A stretch of 64,000 bases of DNA from CAYSPT01 sp964432985 (GTDB lineage Bacteria; Muiribacteriota; CAYSPT01), in the NCBI GenBank assembly GCA_964432985.1, contig CAYSPT010000013.1, positions 34,529 to 98,528 on the forward strand, given 5' to 3'. The translations under genes and the position numbers were made by a program. Below are positions 9,693 through 19,003 of the stretch, one piece after another. The notes under the pieces are model-generated. The model was not told the DNA's origin, did no database searches, and was given only the letters and a program-made list of their open reading frames with translations. Numbering within the stretch: position 1 is the stretch's first letter; every line of letters starts with the position of its first letter.

Positions 9693-11060
9693 CTAAATAT
9701 CTTTTAGCGGAATATTGGTTGGCGACGTTTGAATGCTATCGCTGATGGACTTCAGCGTATTTGATAATTTACTCAGTGCTTCGGAGCCCTGGACCGGAAT
9801 GCTCTCAAATCCCAGGTGCTCGAGACTGTCGATAACGTACCCCACGGTAATGCAATCGATCGCCCTGGCCGGATTATAGCCGACTTCCTCCTGGATCTCC
9901 GCGGCGGTCTCGATGAGGATGGCCGCCTCCACCAGTTCGTAGAGGATATCGTGGGCGAGACGTATGGGGATTTCCAACTCATGGGCTATTTGCGGTGCTG
10001 TGGCGGGTTTTTTTCCCCGTTGAAATTTGCTGACCACCAGGTGCGTAATCGTGAGGGCCAGCAGTTTTTTGAATGAAAAACTGGCCCGCTGGCTGGCCGG
10101 CTCCAGCTGGTAAGTTTCGACGTTCTGATGGCCGAAACAGATCTCAGCCCCGAACAATACGATCAACCAGCTCAGTTGGAGCCAGATCAAGAACAGGGGC
10201 AGCGCCGCGAAACTGCCGTAAATTGCACCATATTTGGCTGCCCCAACCTGGAACTTGATGTACGACCAGTTGACCATCTGGTACATGGAACCGGCCACCA
10301 GCCCGGCCAGTATCCCGGAGCTCAGGTTTACCTTGGTATTGGGGACAAAAATGTAGATGAAGCTGAACAGGGTCCAGATTACGTACAGTGACACCAGCTT
10401 GAGTACCCGGAAGAGAATGGGGCTGATGGTCCCGATAAGCTCCACCTTCTGGGTAAGTTGCGCCACCTGGGTCTCCAGGAACACGGTGACCGTGCTGGAC
10501 ATGATGAACAGCAGCGGGCACACTACCATGATGGCCAGGTAATCGCCTATCCGCCGACCGATATTTCTCGGGCTCTTGACTCCCCAGATATCATTGAAGG
10601 AATGCTCGATATGAGCCAGCACCTTGAAAATGGTGAAAAACAGGATCATGATACCGATTCCGGCGATAAGACCTCCCTTGGTCTCCTCGAGAAGCGAGCG
10701 GGCAAAATTGATGATCTTCATGGCCACTTCTTCCTGGCCGGAAAGCTGCGTCACGATTTGTTCTTCGAGCACTTTGTCAAGACCGAACCCTTTGGCCACC
10801 CCGAAAGCCATGGCCACCATGGGAACGATGGAAAGAAGAGAGTAGAAGGTAAGTGCCGAAGCCCTGAGATGGCACTTGTCCTCGCCGAACTCCCTGAGGG
10901 CAAGCAGGACGATCCTCAACGATTTTACCAGGAGGGTCTTGGTCCAGTGCAACTGCTTCAACGGTATGTACCAGATGTCGTGCTTGATAAACCTGATGGT
11001 CCTTTTAAAAAAGAGTCTTATCAGTACAATCAACGATTTTTTCCCGGGTGCGTCGGTCAT
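9693..11060 (-). CDS. YihY/BrkB-family inner-membrane protein
   Basis: This polytopic inner-membrane protein has six predicted helices and the family hallmarks RASALTFYSLLSIVPMVAMAFG and the later FGAEICFGHQ. The family was once thought to be RNase BN; its real role, possibly lipid or solute transport, is unsettled. After the membrane core a cytoplasmic tail of about 130 residues contains a winged-helix-like segment (TAPQIAHELEIPIRLAHDILYELVEAAIL), as in many bacterial family members. The ATG at 11060 is preferred over an upstream TTG. It follows the BshB1-like gene by about 118 bp on the same strand. Confidence 0.9.
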   Translation of the reverse strand: MTDAPGKKSLIVLIRLFFKRTIRFIKHDIWYIPLKQLHWTKTLLVKSLRIVLLALREFGEDKCHLRASALTFYSLLSIVPMVAMAFGVAKGFGLDKVLEEQIVTQLSGQEEVAMKIINFARSLLEETKGGLIAGIGIMILFFTIFKVLAHIEHSFNDIWGVKSPRNIGRRIGDYLAIMVVCPLLFIMSSTVTVFLETQVAQLTQKVELIGTISPILFRVLKLVSLYVIWTLFSFIYIFVPNTKVNLSSGILAGLVAGSMYQMVNWSYIKFQVGAAKYGAIYGSFAALPLFLIWLQLSWLIVLFGAEICFGHQNVETYQLEPASQRASFSFKKLLALTITHLVVSKFQRGKKPATAPQIAHELEIPIRLAHDILYELVEAAILIETAAEIQEEVGYNPARAIDCITVGYVIDSLEHLGFESIPVQGSEALSKLSNTLKSISDSIQTSPTNIPLKDI

Positions 11061-11178
11061 GTACAAATGTTACTCGATGATTGTCGGTATATCAAGAGGG
11101 TGGTAACGGTGACAAGGAACGATGATTTACTCTGTGGTGGGCGCAGCGGCAACGAACGAGAAGAAACCACAAAAAGAA

Positions 11179-11964
11179 TTATATAAACGGGTTGTACGGC
11201 GGCAAACTTCCAGTGTCTGCATTACCAGCTTTTAGCGAAGGTAATCCTTCCAGAGCCACCGGAGTGCTGGAGAAAAAAGCCTCTCCGTACCGGGCGCCTA
11301 TCATGGCGCCGAACCAGCGGGCCCTCACTTCGACGAACTCCATGAATTCAGGCCTGCTCAGGACTGTTTGCACGCCGGAGCAGTCATTATCGAACTGACT
11401 GCGGTAGGCAGTGAGGGCTTCTATTTTCCTGGACCAGACCGATGATATATCCACCACGAATGACGGAGTAAACGGCTGGTGAATCATGTAGTGAATGAGC
11501 CGTTCGGGCCGGTGTATCTTCCCTCTCCCGAGCTTTTCGATCCCTGACAGGAACGAAGCTTCCCGCACCAGCCTTCCCGTTGCAGCATGGTCGGGATGCT
11601 TGTCTTCCCCATACGGAGCCAGCACCAGGCGGGGTTTAGTGGCACGGATGACATCAATCAGGGCCAACCGGTGGGAATCATCCTCTCCCACGCGTGTATC
11701 AGGCAGATGCAAAGATATGCGGCGGCCCACGCCAAGCAGCGCGGTAGCTTCTCTACGCTCCACGCTCCGGCTTTCCGGCGTACCGCGGCTGGCCATTTCC
11801 CCTTCGGTCAGGTCGGCAATGACCACGCGCAGGCCCTGTTGTACTGCCAGGATGATACTACCGGCGCAACCGATTTCCGCGTCATCGGGATGAGGGGAAA
11901 AAATCAAGATATCAGCATGATCAAGAGTATCAACCTGATCCCGAATGTCAACGTGATCGCTCAT
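11179..11964 (-). CDS. bshB1: BshB1-like N-acetylglucosaminyl deacetylase (PIG-L family)
   Basis: This is a zinc-dependent de-N-acetylase of the PIG-L/LmbE fold. Metal-binding and catalytic motifs are intact: SPHPDDAEIG (residues 24-33) and HPDHAATG near residue 123. The size (261 residues) and the TEGEMASRGTPESRSVERREA segment fit BshB1, which deacetylates GlcNAc-malate in bacillithiol synthesis. A BshA-like glycosyltransferase two genes upstream supports this reading. BshC is not in the window, so another glucosaminide product is possible. It begins 3 bp after the beta-helix gene, as the last member of the tightly packed block. Confidence 0.85.
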   Translation of the reverse strand: MSDHVDIRDQVDTLDHADILIFSPHPDDAEIGCAGSIILAVQQGLRVVIADLTEGEMASRGTPESRSVERREATALLGVGRRISLHLPDTRVGEDDSHRLALIDVIRATKPRLVLAPYGEDKHPDHAATGRLVREASFLSGIEKLGRGKIHRPERLIHYMIHQPFTPSFVVDISSVWSRKIEALTAYRSQFDNDCSGVQTVLSRPEFMEFVEVRARWFGAMIGARYGEAFFSSTPVALEGLPSLKAGNADTGSLPPYNPFI

Positions 11965-11967
11965 ACA

Positions 11968-12666
11968 TCACTTCCTCGGCACGATTTCGAAGGGAACGGA
12001 TTTTGGTCTTACCATGTATCCGGGAGGCACATAACCGCTTACCGAGCACTGGGGATACACCACGGAGCGGCGTCCCAGCACACTTCCCGCCTGCAGGATG
12101 GAGACTCCCGCCACGTTGGAGTCGTCTCCGATGACCGTTCCGAACAGTGTTTGTCCGGTGGGAAACGACAGTGTTTTATCACCTTCCCGGATACGAATTT
12201 CCACCTCTTTGCCCTTCAGAAGCATGTTGGCGGTGTGCGTGCAACCGCCTATCTTCACGCGGTTGCCAAGCAACGAGGTAAAAAAACAGTTGAGGTGCGG
12301 GATATTGCTTTCGTCGAGAACGAGAAGATGGCGAAGCTCGGTGGCGTGCCCGATCATACACCCGTCGCCGATCATCACATGTCCCCGGATGAACGCTCCG
12401 CTTCGGATCACGGTGTTTCTCCCGATAATGGTCGGACCGTGAATAATTGCTCCTCGCTGTACCGTGCTTCCTTCACCGAGCTGCACGTTCCCGGGTTCGA
12501 GCCATGCCCCGTCTTCCACGTCTCCCATAATCCCCGGCTCTATGATGCTCTCAATGAAACCAGGTAAGGAGGCGACCCCTTCCCACACGTACTGAAGATC
12601 CTTGAACAGCCCGGAGGCTGGTGTGTCCGACAGGTCAAAGAACGCTTCGGGACCGTATGGATTCAC
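11968..12666 (-). CDS. Left-handed beta-helix protein (GlmU C-terminal-like)
   Basis: This protein is made largely of hexapeptide repeats (I/V-G-x-x-x-x-I/V) from about residue 60 to 220 (IIGRNTVIRSGAFIRGHVMIGDGCMIG), the trimeric beta-helix fold of acetyltransferases and of the C-terminal part of GlmU. The N-terminal 60 residues resemble the short linker of GlmU-type sugar-phosphate proteins, and there is no nucleotidyltransferase domain. It could be an acyltransferase acting on a sugar nucleotide or on the glucosaminide product; the acceptor is unknown. The GTG start has AGAGGTGA upstream. It overlaps the 3' end of the glycosyltransferase gene by 32 bp, which implies coupled translation. 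Confidence 0.82.
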   Translation of the reverse strand: MNPYGPEAFFDLSDTPASGLFKDLQYVWEGVASLPGFIESIIEPGIMGDVEDGAWLEPGNVQLGEGSTVQRGAIIHGPTIIGRNTVIRSGAFIRGHVMIGDGCMIGHATELRHLLVLDESNIPHLNCFFTSLLGNRVKIGGCTHTANMLLKGKEVEIRIREGDKTLSFPTGQTLFGTVIGDDSNVAGVSILQAGSVLGRRSVVYPQCSVSGYVPPGYMVRPKSVPFEIVPRK

Positions 12667-13897
12667 GTGTTTGTTTCACCTCTTTTGCGTGGATTTTGTC
12701 AAAAGGCAGTCTTCCCGATACCAGCAGTTCCCGGTACAGGGTTTCATATTCACCCACTACCTTTTCGGCGTCATACTTCCAGGCGTGCCGGGCGGCGTTT
12801 TCCCCCATTTTGCGCAACTCCCTGGGATGATTGAGGAGGTGGGTGACAAAGCCGGCGGCGGCAGTATAATCACCCACGGGATAGAGAAAACCAACCTGGC
12901 CATGCGGAACGACTTCCGGAATCCCGCCCGTCCGGGGCGCGACCACCGGGACACCGCACGCCATGGCTTCCAGCGCAGCCAGGGAAAAGCTCTCCCAGTG
13001 GCTTGACAGTAGAAAAACATCAGCCTGGGCCAGTATCGGAGCTACGTCGCGGCGGATTCCCCAGAAGTAAACAGCTTTCTCCACCCCGGTCCGCTTGAAA
13101 ATCCGCTCGATCCTCTCCATATCCTGCCCGTCTCCCACCAGCCACAGTTCGGCGTCGATACACTGGCGGATTTCGATAAAAACCTGTGCCAGGCACTCCA
13201 GGGCCTTTACCGGCCGGAAGTTTGACACATGGACGATTCTGCCCCTGGTAATCGTTTTTTCAGGAGGATCCGGAGCCGCTGTTCGGCTGCCCGATGCAGT
13301 CATTCGACTGCCTTTGAAGAAATCTTCGAGGGGACGAAACCGTGACAGATCCACGAAGTTGGGAATAATCTCCGGAGGAGTGCGGAATCCAAACACTTCG
13401 CAGGCCACGTCAGCATGACTCTGCGAGACAGTGGTTATAACGTTCAAAGCGTTAAGTGCCCTGACCAGGGAAGGCTTGATGGAAGAGTCCCGCCCGCAAA
13501 CGGTAACGTCCGTTCCATGCAGTGTGCCAACCAGTATCGGGGCCTTCTTTCCCAGGTGCCGCTTAACCTTTTCTGCGATGGATGCGAAGGGCATGGCGTA
13601 ATGGAAGTGCAGCACATCCAGCTGCTCGCGCGAAATCACTCCCAATACCATTTCCAGAAACTTTCGGTACTCCTCCGGCGGCCAGACGGCTCGCAGTGTC
13701 GTTGGATGAAAGGTGTTTTCGTGCTCGGGCACTATCCGGTGCAATATCACCCTGGTATCAGGATCCCAGCTGCCAAAGGGAACGGTCCGGGTGAAAAGAT
13801 GGACCGTGTGCCCTCTTCCCGCCAGGTGAGTGGCGAGCCAGGTACCGATTCTTGCGCTTCCCCCGAAACTGGAATGGCACATAATCCCGATTTTCAT
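12635..13897 (-). CDS. bshA: BshA-like GT4 glycosyltransferase
   Basis: This retaining GT-B glycosyltransferase most resembles BshA, which joins GlcNAc from UDP-GlcNAc to L-malate. The N-terminus (MKIGIMCHSSFGGSARIGTWLA), the HYAMPFASIAEK segment and TLHGTDVTVCGRDSSIKPSL match BshA-type sequence, and the GT4 E-x7-E motif (WESFSLAALEAMACGVPV) is intact. At 420 residues it is about 40 longer than typical BshA, with a polar insertion near residues 205-225. A deacetylase of the BshB1 type follows in the same transcript. The alternative is another GT4 enzyme acting on a different acceptor. Confidence 0.82.
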   Translation of the reverse strand: MKIGIMCHSSFGGSARIGTWLATHLAGRGHTVHLFTRTVPFGSWDPDTRVILHRIVPEHENTFHPTTLRAVWPPEEYRKFLEMVLGVISREQLDVLHFHYAMPFASIAEKVKRHLGKKAPILVGTLHGTDVTVCGRDSSIKPSLVRALNALNVITTVSQSHADVACEVFGFRTPPEIIPNFVDLSRFRPLEDFFKGSRMTASGSRTAAPDPPEKTITRGRIVHVSNFRPVKALECLAQVFIEIRQCIDAELWLVGDGQDMERIERIFKRTGVEKAVYFWGIRRDVAPILAQADVFLLSSHWESFSLAALEAMACGVPVVAPRTGGIPEVVPHGQVGFLYPVGDYTAAAGFVTHLLNHPRELRKMGENAARHAWKYDAEKVVGEYETLYRELLVSGRLPFDKIHAKEVKQTRESIRSRSVL

Positions 13898-13907
13898 AGC
13901 GTAGTAC

Positions 13908-16900
13908 CTATCCGGTTGACGAAGCCAGCCTGTTTACCAGAAGCTTGATGACCTGGATGGATATGTCCGGATTCTGGCGAAGGAGTGATAAGAAGTGAGT
14001 CCCCTTGATAACGAGTAGCTGCACATCACCCAGGGTACGCAGAGATGCCGTTCTCGGAACGTCGGCCAATATCCCCATCTCTCCCAGGCAATCACCGGGT
14101 TGGGCCAGGTAAATCCGCTTTTCCGAATCATTCGATTCTTTGAGTACCTCGATCTGCCCCAGGTAGACGATATACAATTCATCCCCGGAATCTCCCTGCC
14201 GGCAGATGTAGGTGCCATCCTCTTCCCAGCGTTCGGACAGGATCCGGGCAACGGAATCCAGCTGTTTATCGGTCAACAGCGAGAACAGCGATATTTTCTT
14301 CAGGAAATCGACCCGCTCCAGGATTCTTGCCTCGGGCAGCGCCAGAATGTTGGCAAACAGCCGGAATGCTCCCTCTATTCCCGCTGGAAGCTGCCTGAAG
14401 AAAGAATACCCGGTATAGACAAAGGTGCCCTTGCCATACTGACACTCCACAAAGCCGCCCGGCTTGGCCTCCTCTCCCGGGTCGCAGCAGGAAAGCAGCG
14501 TGTGATAACGCTTATCGTGCTTTCCGAAAAAATAAAGCCCGCGTTCACGGATCCAGTGATCGAAATCATTGACACTCACAGCGTTGGGCAGCCGGAAGAG
14601 GACGTGTTGAGGGTCCAGGATAGTAATGGGCGCCTCCTCGTGGGTGACCCGGTCGTGGGGCTGATTGTAAGAAAAGGGATAAGGGGTGAATCCCGGTGTC
14701 TGATAGCGGTATCCCTGGAACTGCACGATGAGAGTGCCACCCTGTTGGATGTATTCGAGAAACCGGGAAGAGTACTTTCTCAGCTCTTCGCGCACCAGGT
14801 AGGCATTCGGCCCGATGACGACAGCATTAAACTCACTCAGGTCGATATACCCCATCTCTTCGTCGCCGATTATGTGAAAGTCGATACCCAGGGGAGCAAG
14901 AGCTTCCGGGACTTCCTCCTTGGCGCCCTTGACATAGGCATAGCGCAGCCCTTCCACGAAGGTAACGTCAAGAAGGTTGATCATGACCCGTGACTGCTTG
15001 ATAATGTACTCTTCTTTGATGCAGGTCGATTCGTCAGCCGGACCCGGTAAGCCGGGAGTTCCCATCCTTACCGGATTGACCACCACGGCGTAATCGCGGT
15101 TGCCGTATCTGATCGTATACCGAAGATAATACCGTCCGGCAGGCGTTCCAGCCGGTATACCGACGGTGTGCCGGACCGTTTCCGTGCCCCCCGATGCCGG
15201 CAGGCTCAGGTTGATTTTTCCCGGCTCCACGTTCCAGCTCTTCGGCACCTCCAGCTCCAGTATCCCTTCCACAGCATGACCGGCGTTGTTCCGGGCAACT
15301 ACCTGCAGCTCCAGGCACTGCTGTTTGTCCCTGACCTGCCTGAACTCACAGCTCGACTTGGGCTGCAACGATATCGGCGGTATGACCGCCAGCGGCAGTT
15401 CACGAAATCCGCCGGGAAACGCTTCCCTGCAAACCACCGGTTCCCGAAGTGTAAGCAGGTGGGAACCGAAGGAGATTTCACAATTCACACCCACAGGAGG
15501 AAGACCGAAGGGCCGGCTTGACGGTTCACCCTTTGGCCACGGATACAGGTAGGTTTCCCGGGGGTTGAGAAGCCAGTACGGACAGCTGAGATCGGCGGTT
15601 TCCGCTACGGTAAACTCGAAGTCCCGGATGAGTGTTGTGGCTGTTTCTCGTGTTCCTTCTTCTGTGGCAACTGGTTTGGCCGTCCAACCGTCGGGAAGGT
15701 TGGCCTTGAATCGAACCTGGTCTATGTCAGTTTCCCGGTTATTCCATAACCTGGTAGTAACCCGCATACGCTCTCCCGGGATGATGCGCGAATGGTCCCC
15801 CAGGATCTCCAGCTTGAAGCCCAGGCAGCTGGCGATAACCCGCTCATAATCTCTCATCTTACCGGAGAGAAAGTAAAGGATGGCCAGGCGTGCTTCGTCG
15901 TCCATGTCCTGGCTGCTCAGTTCAGTACTGGTTTTCCTGAGCAGCGATAGGGCCTCCAGCAGAAGGTTGGAAGCACCCATCGGATCGTCCGCCCTGAACT
16001 CTTCAAGCGCTCTGGTGGTCAACGATGTTACCCGGGACAGGCTATCCCGTAAAAACACAGAACCGCCGCCCGGGTGATCGGCCAGTCCCGTCAGTGTGAT
16101 ATCGATTCCATCAAACAGGCTCTGCTCCTTTTGCTCCGCAGCAGCCAGGCTTTTATGGAGTTGGAAATAGTAATAAAAATCTCCAGGATTCGGAGCAATT
16201 CCCATGGCCTGGGTTTGATATTTGTTATAAGCCAGCCAGGCCCTCTCCTGATACGTTCCTCCAGAGATCGGGTCGAACTCCCCGGTGTTGATTCTAACGA
16301 AGCCGTCCCGCTCGTAGGCAGAGTTGAATCCCCCGGTCAGATTTGCCGCTCCACCGGCGGTCAGGTCACCGCCGGAATTATCCGTGGAATGATATAACTT
16401 CAACGGCTGCCAGGCCGCCAGTCCCTGCTGCTTGAGTTCGATGAACCGGTTCGGATTACCGGCGGACTCGAAGGCTTCATAGGTGGCTTCCCCCACCGCC
16501 TGGTGCTGACCGTGAAAATCGCCTGCTTCACCTCTCCACCGGGCAATAACCACCTGTGGTTGAATGATCCGGATGGCCCGCACGATTTCCCGAACCACGT
16601 TTTCCCTGCCCCACTTGGCCAGTGATTCTTCCCCGTTCTTGCTGTACCCGAAGTCGTAAAACGGACCGAACAGGCATTCTCCACCGTCCACGGCGCGTGC
16701 TTCCAGGCTCTCCCAGGTTCGGTAGACACCCAGGGCTTCGTCGCTGTACGGCCCTATTCTGTTCTGGCCACCCTCTCCACGATTGGCAGACCAGTACACG
16801 GCCCTCACCCCGTACTTACGGACGAAATACGAAATTAAACCCACGTCTTCGTCATCAGGATGGGCTCCTATATGCAGCACAGATCCGGCTATGGGCAGAG

Positions 16901-16967
16901 CCAATAACTGATAGATCAGGTCGGTACTGATTCCGGGTTCATAGATATGTTTATGCTGAGCGGCCAT
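13908..16967 (-). CDS. PIG-L deacetylase / NEW3-like / GATase-like / cyclic-nucleotide-binding fusion
   Basis: This is a 1019-residue multidomain protein. Residues 30-290 form a PIG-L/LmbE deacetylase with AHPDDE at 35-40 and HGQH at 152-155 as metal ligands. Residues about 380-640 look like two beta-sandwich NEW3-type domains (GERMRVTTRLWNNRETDI; PAGTPAGRYYLRYTIRYGN). Residues about 650-870 resemble a class I glutamine-amidotransferase-like fold (FNAVVIGPNAYL, FLEYIQQGGTLIVQFQG). Residues 883-1019 are a Crp-type cyclic-nucleotide-binding domain with an intact phosphate-binding cassette (GEMGILADVPRTAS, 962-975). No signal peptide is present, so the protein is predicted cytoplasmic. It lies 2 bp after the chemoreceptor gene and 10 bp before the BshA-like gene. 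Allosteric control by a cyclic nucleotide is inferred. Confidence 0.85.
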   Translation of the reverse strand: MAAQHKHIYEPGISTDLIYQLLALPIAGSVLHIGAHPDDEDVGLISYFVRKYGVRAVYWSANRGEGGQNRIGPYSDEALGVYRTWESLEARAVDGGECLFGPFYDFGYSKNGEESLAKWGRENVVREIVRAIRIIQPQVVIARWRGEAGDFHGQHQAVGEATYEAFESAGNPNRFIELKQQGLAAWQPLKLYHSTDNSGGDLTAGGAANLTGGFNSAYERDGFVRINTGEFDPISGGTYQERAWLAYNKYQTQAMGIAPNPGDFYYYFQLHKSLAAAEQKEQSLFDGIDITLTGLADHPGGGSVFLRDSLSRVTSLTTRALEEFRADDPMGASNLLLEALSLLRKTSTELSSQDMDDEARLAILYFLSGKMRDYERVIASCLGFKLEILGDHSRIIPGERMRVTTRLWNNRETDIDQVRFKANLPDGWTAKPVATEEGTRETATTLIRDFEFTVAETADLSCPYWLLNPRETYLYPWPKGEPSSRPFGLPPVGVNCEISFGSHLLTLREPVVCREAFPGGFRELPLAVIPPISLQPKSSCEFRQVRDKQQCLELQVVARNNAGHAVEGILELEVPKSWNVEPGKINLSLPASGGTETVRHTVGIPAGTPAGRYYLRYTIRYGNRDYAVVVNPVRMGTPGLPGPADESTCIKEEYIIKQSRVMINLLDVTFVEGLRYAYVKGAKEEVPEALAPLGIDFHIIGDEEMGYIDLSEFNAVVIGPNAYLVREELRKYSSRFLEYIQQGGTLIVQFQGYRYQTPGFTPYPFSYNQPHDRVTHEEAPITILDPQHVLFRLPNAVSVNDFDHWIRERGLYFFGKHDKRYHTLLSCCDPGEEAKPGGFVECQYGKGTFVYTGYSFFRQLPAGIEGAFRLFANILALPEARILERVDFLKKISLFSLLTDKQLDSVARILSERWEEDGTYICRQGDSGDELYIVYLGQIEVLKESNDSEKRIYLAQPGDCLGEMGILADVPRTASLRTLGDVQLLVIKGTHFLSLLRQNPDISIQVIKLLVNRLASSTG

Positions 16968-16969
16968 GT

Positions 16970-18991
16970 CTAGATTTTGAATTTCTTTATCTGCGAGTCA
17001 AGATTCTCCGCCGTTTCTTTCATGGCTTCCACCTGGTTAAGCAGGTGGTTGCTCCTGGAATCGGTGTCCTTGACTGCGATAGTTATGGTGTCGATAGCCC
17101 CCACGATTTCATCACACACATCCGCTTGCTGTGACATGGCTTGCGCAATTTGCTCCATACTGGCAGTGCTTTTCTTGACGCTGACCTGGATGTTGGAGAA
17201 CGCTCCATCCAGGGTTTCCGCCAATTCTTTGCCCCGCGTAGCTGCCTTGTTTGATTTATCCATAGCGTTGTTGATCGATGCTATTTCCGTCTGGATGGTG
17301 GCAATGATCTCGCCGATCTCCTTGGCACTGGCAGCGGTGCGCTCCGCAAGTTTTCTTACCTCCGCGGCCACCACGGCGAAGCCCCGGCCATGCTCTCCGG
17401 CGCGCGCCGCCTCGATGGCGGCGTTGAGAGCCAGGAGATTTGTTTGCTCGCTGATCTCTGTTATGGTCTCGATGATATTGCCTATCTCCAGGCTTTTTTC
17501 TCCCAATTTTTTGGTCATTCCGAAGGCTTCGCGAATAATGTCCGTGACCGTAGTGAGACCTTCGATGGTGTCCTGAACGGCCACGGCACCCTGGGCCGCC
17601 GATTCCTCGGCATCCGTAGCCATTTGATCGGCCCGGTTACAACTGTCGGATATCTGTTGAATTGAAGCGCTCATTTCGGTTATTGCCGCTGACGTGTCGG
17701 TAATTTTGTCGGACTGGGTCTGGGTGGCCCCCATCATGTTTTCAGCCGCCGTCAGGATTTCAGAGAAGGTGAGTTTTATCTTGACCGAGACCTTCCGGAT
17801 ATTTCCCAGCAATTCCTTGAGGTTTTCAGACATCACCTTGAACGCTTTGCCCAGGTCCCCTTTGATCGCCGTCTGCAGCGCCGGGGCCGAAAGCTCTCCC
17901 GCGGCAATCAATTCCGCCTGCTCTGCCAGGGGCTTGAGATTTCGCACCATTTCCGAAAACGCTCCTCCCAGGGTACCGGTGCTGTCCGTGGACAAAACCG
18001 TGCTCTTCAGATTACCCTCGGCAATGGTTCTCGACTGTCTGGCCAGGTTACGAAATTTACTGACCATCTGGGCGAAAGCACCACTCAAATCTCCCTGGGC
18101 CCGGTCCTTCAAGAACTCATTTTCCAGGTCGTCCGCGGCGATGAGCCTGGCTTGCTCGGTCAATGCCCTGAGCTTAAGCACCATTTTAGCAAAAGCGCTT
18201 GATAGGTCTCCCTCCGCCGTGGTCATGAGTCTGGTATTATACAGATCGTCATTCGCTATGATCTGCGCCTGTTCGGCCAGCTCCGTCAACGTCAGCAACA
18301 GAGAATTGAAGGCTTGCACCAGGTCGCCGATCTCATCGTTCCTCTCCTCGTCGATCCTTTTGAGGTCGAGAATCCTGCCTTGAGAAAGACCGGCGATCTT
18401 GTCGATGACATTCTGTAACGATGCCACGATTTTGCTGCTCACCAGGAAGATCATCGCTACGGTAACCAGAATGAAGACCAGCCCGATTATGATGGCGACC
18501 CAGAAATTGGTGACGGACTGCCTGAGCAATTCCTCCAGCGAGAATCCCAGGAGCAGGTAACCGACTATGTCGTCCGAACTCGATGACGCAATGGGAGTGC
18601 ATATCTGGTATACGTCACCAATCTGTTTTCTGACGATCTTGTCGGAAAAACCGATAGATTCCAGGTCCACCTCGGCTTCCCGTGGATTGTGGCTGACAAA
18701 TACCTCTTTATCCGCCGTCACCAGATACGCGTACAGAAGGTCCTTGTCTTTTTCCAGTCCCTTGATTACCGGATCGATGGTTGATGTGTCGTTGAATTCC
18801 AGGCCGATATTCGAGGTGAAGCCGACCACGTGGGCCAGGCTTTCCGCTTTGTTTTTCAGCGAATCAAGTGCCTGGCGTTTTTCCCTCCCCGGGAAGAAAC
18901 AGGCAATGAATCCGGCGAAAACCACCACCATGATGAGAATGACCGAAATAAGTTTGAACTTGATGCTGTGATACCTTCCGCGTTTTGTCAT
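16970..18991 (-). CDS. Methyl-accepting chemotaxis protein with four 39-residue repeats
   Basis: This transmembrane chemoreceptor has helices at about residues 13-33 and 163-186. The roughly 125-residue periplasmic domain is probably Cache-like (DLLYAYLVTADKEVFVSHNP). A HAMP domain follows at about 187-238, and the classical signalling hairpin (ISEQTNLLALNAAIEAARAG, GRGFAVVAAEVRKLAERT) is C-terminal. Between HAMP and hairpin lie four exact-period repeats starting at residues 238, 277, 316 and 355 (LAEQAQIIANDDL, LTEQARLIAADDL, LARQSRTIAEGNL, LAEQAELIAAGEL), each ending in G-D-L/x-x-A-F-x-x-M. These look like HAMP-like helical units in series. It is read between the YfiR-like and deacetylase-fusion genes. 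Confidence 0.93.
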   Translation of the reverse strand: MTKRGRYHSIKFKLISVILIMVVVFAGFIACFFPGREKRQALDSLKNKAESLAHVVGFTSNIGLEFNDTSTIDPVIKGLEKDKDLLYAYLVTADKEVFVSHNPREAEVDLESIGFSDKIVRKQIGDVYQICTPIASSSSDDIVGYLLLGFSLEELLRQSVTNFWVAIIIGLVFILVTVAMIFLVSSKIVASLQNVIDKIAGLSQGRILDLKRIDEERNDEIGDLVQAFNSLLLTLTELAEQAQIIANDDLYNTRLMTTAEGDLSSAFAKMVLKLRALTEQARLIAADDLENEFLKDRAQGDLSGAFAQMVSKFRNLARQSRTIAEGNLKSTVLSTDSTGTLGGAFSEMVRNLKPLAEQAELIAAGELSAPALQTAIKGDLGKAFKVMSENLKELLGNIRKVSVKIKLTFSEILTAAENMMGATQTQSDKITDTSAAITEMSASIQQISDSCNRADQMATDAEESAAQGAVAVQDTIEGLTTVTDIIREAFGMTKKLGEKSLEIGNIIETITEISEQTNLLALNAAIEAARAGEHGRGFAVVAAEVRKLAERTAASAKEIGEIIATIQTEIASINNAMDKSNKAATRGKELAETLDGAFSNIQVSVKKSTASMEQIAQAMSQQADVCDEIVGAIDTITIAVKDTDSRSNHLLNQVEAMKETAENLDSQIKKFKI

Positions 18992-19003
18992 TGGTATGGT
19001 CTC

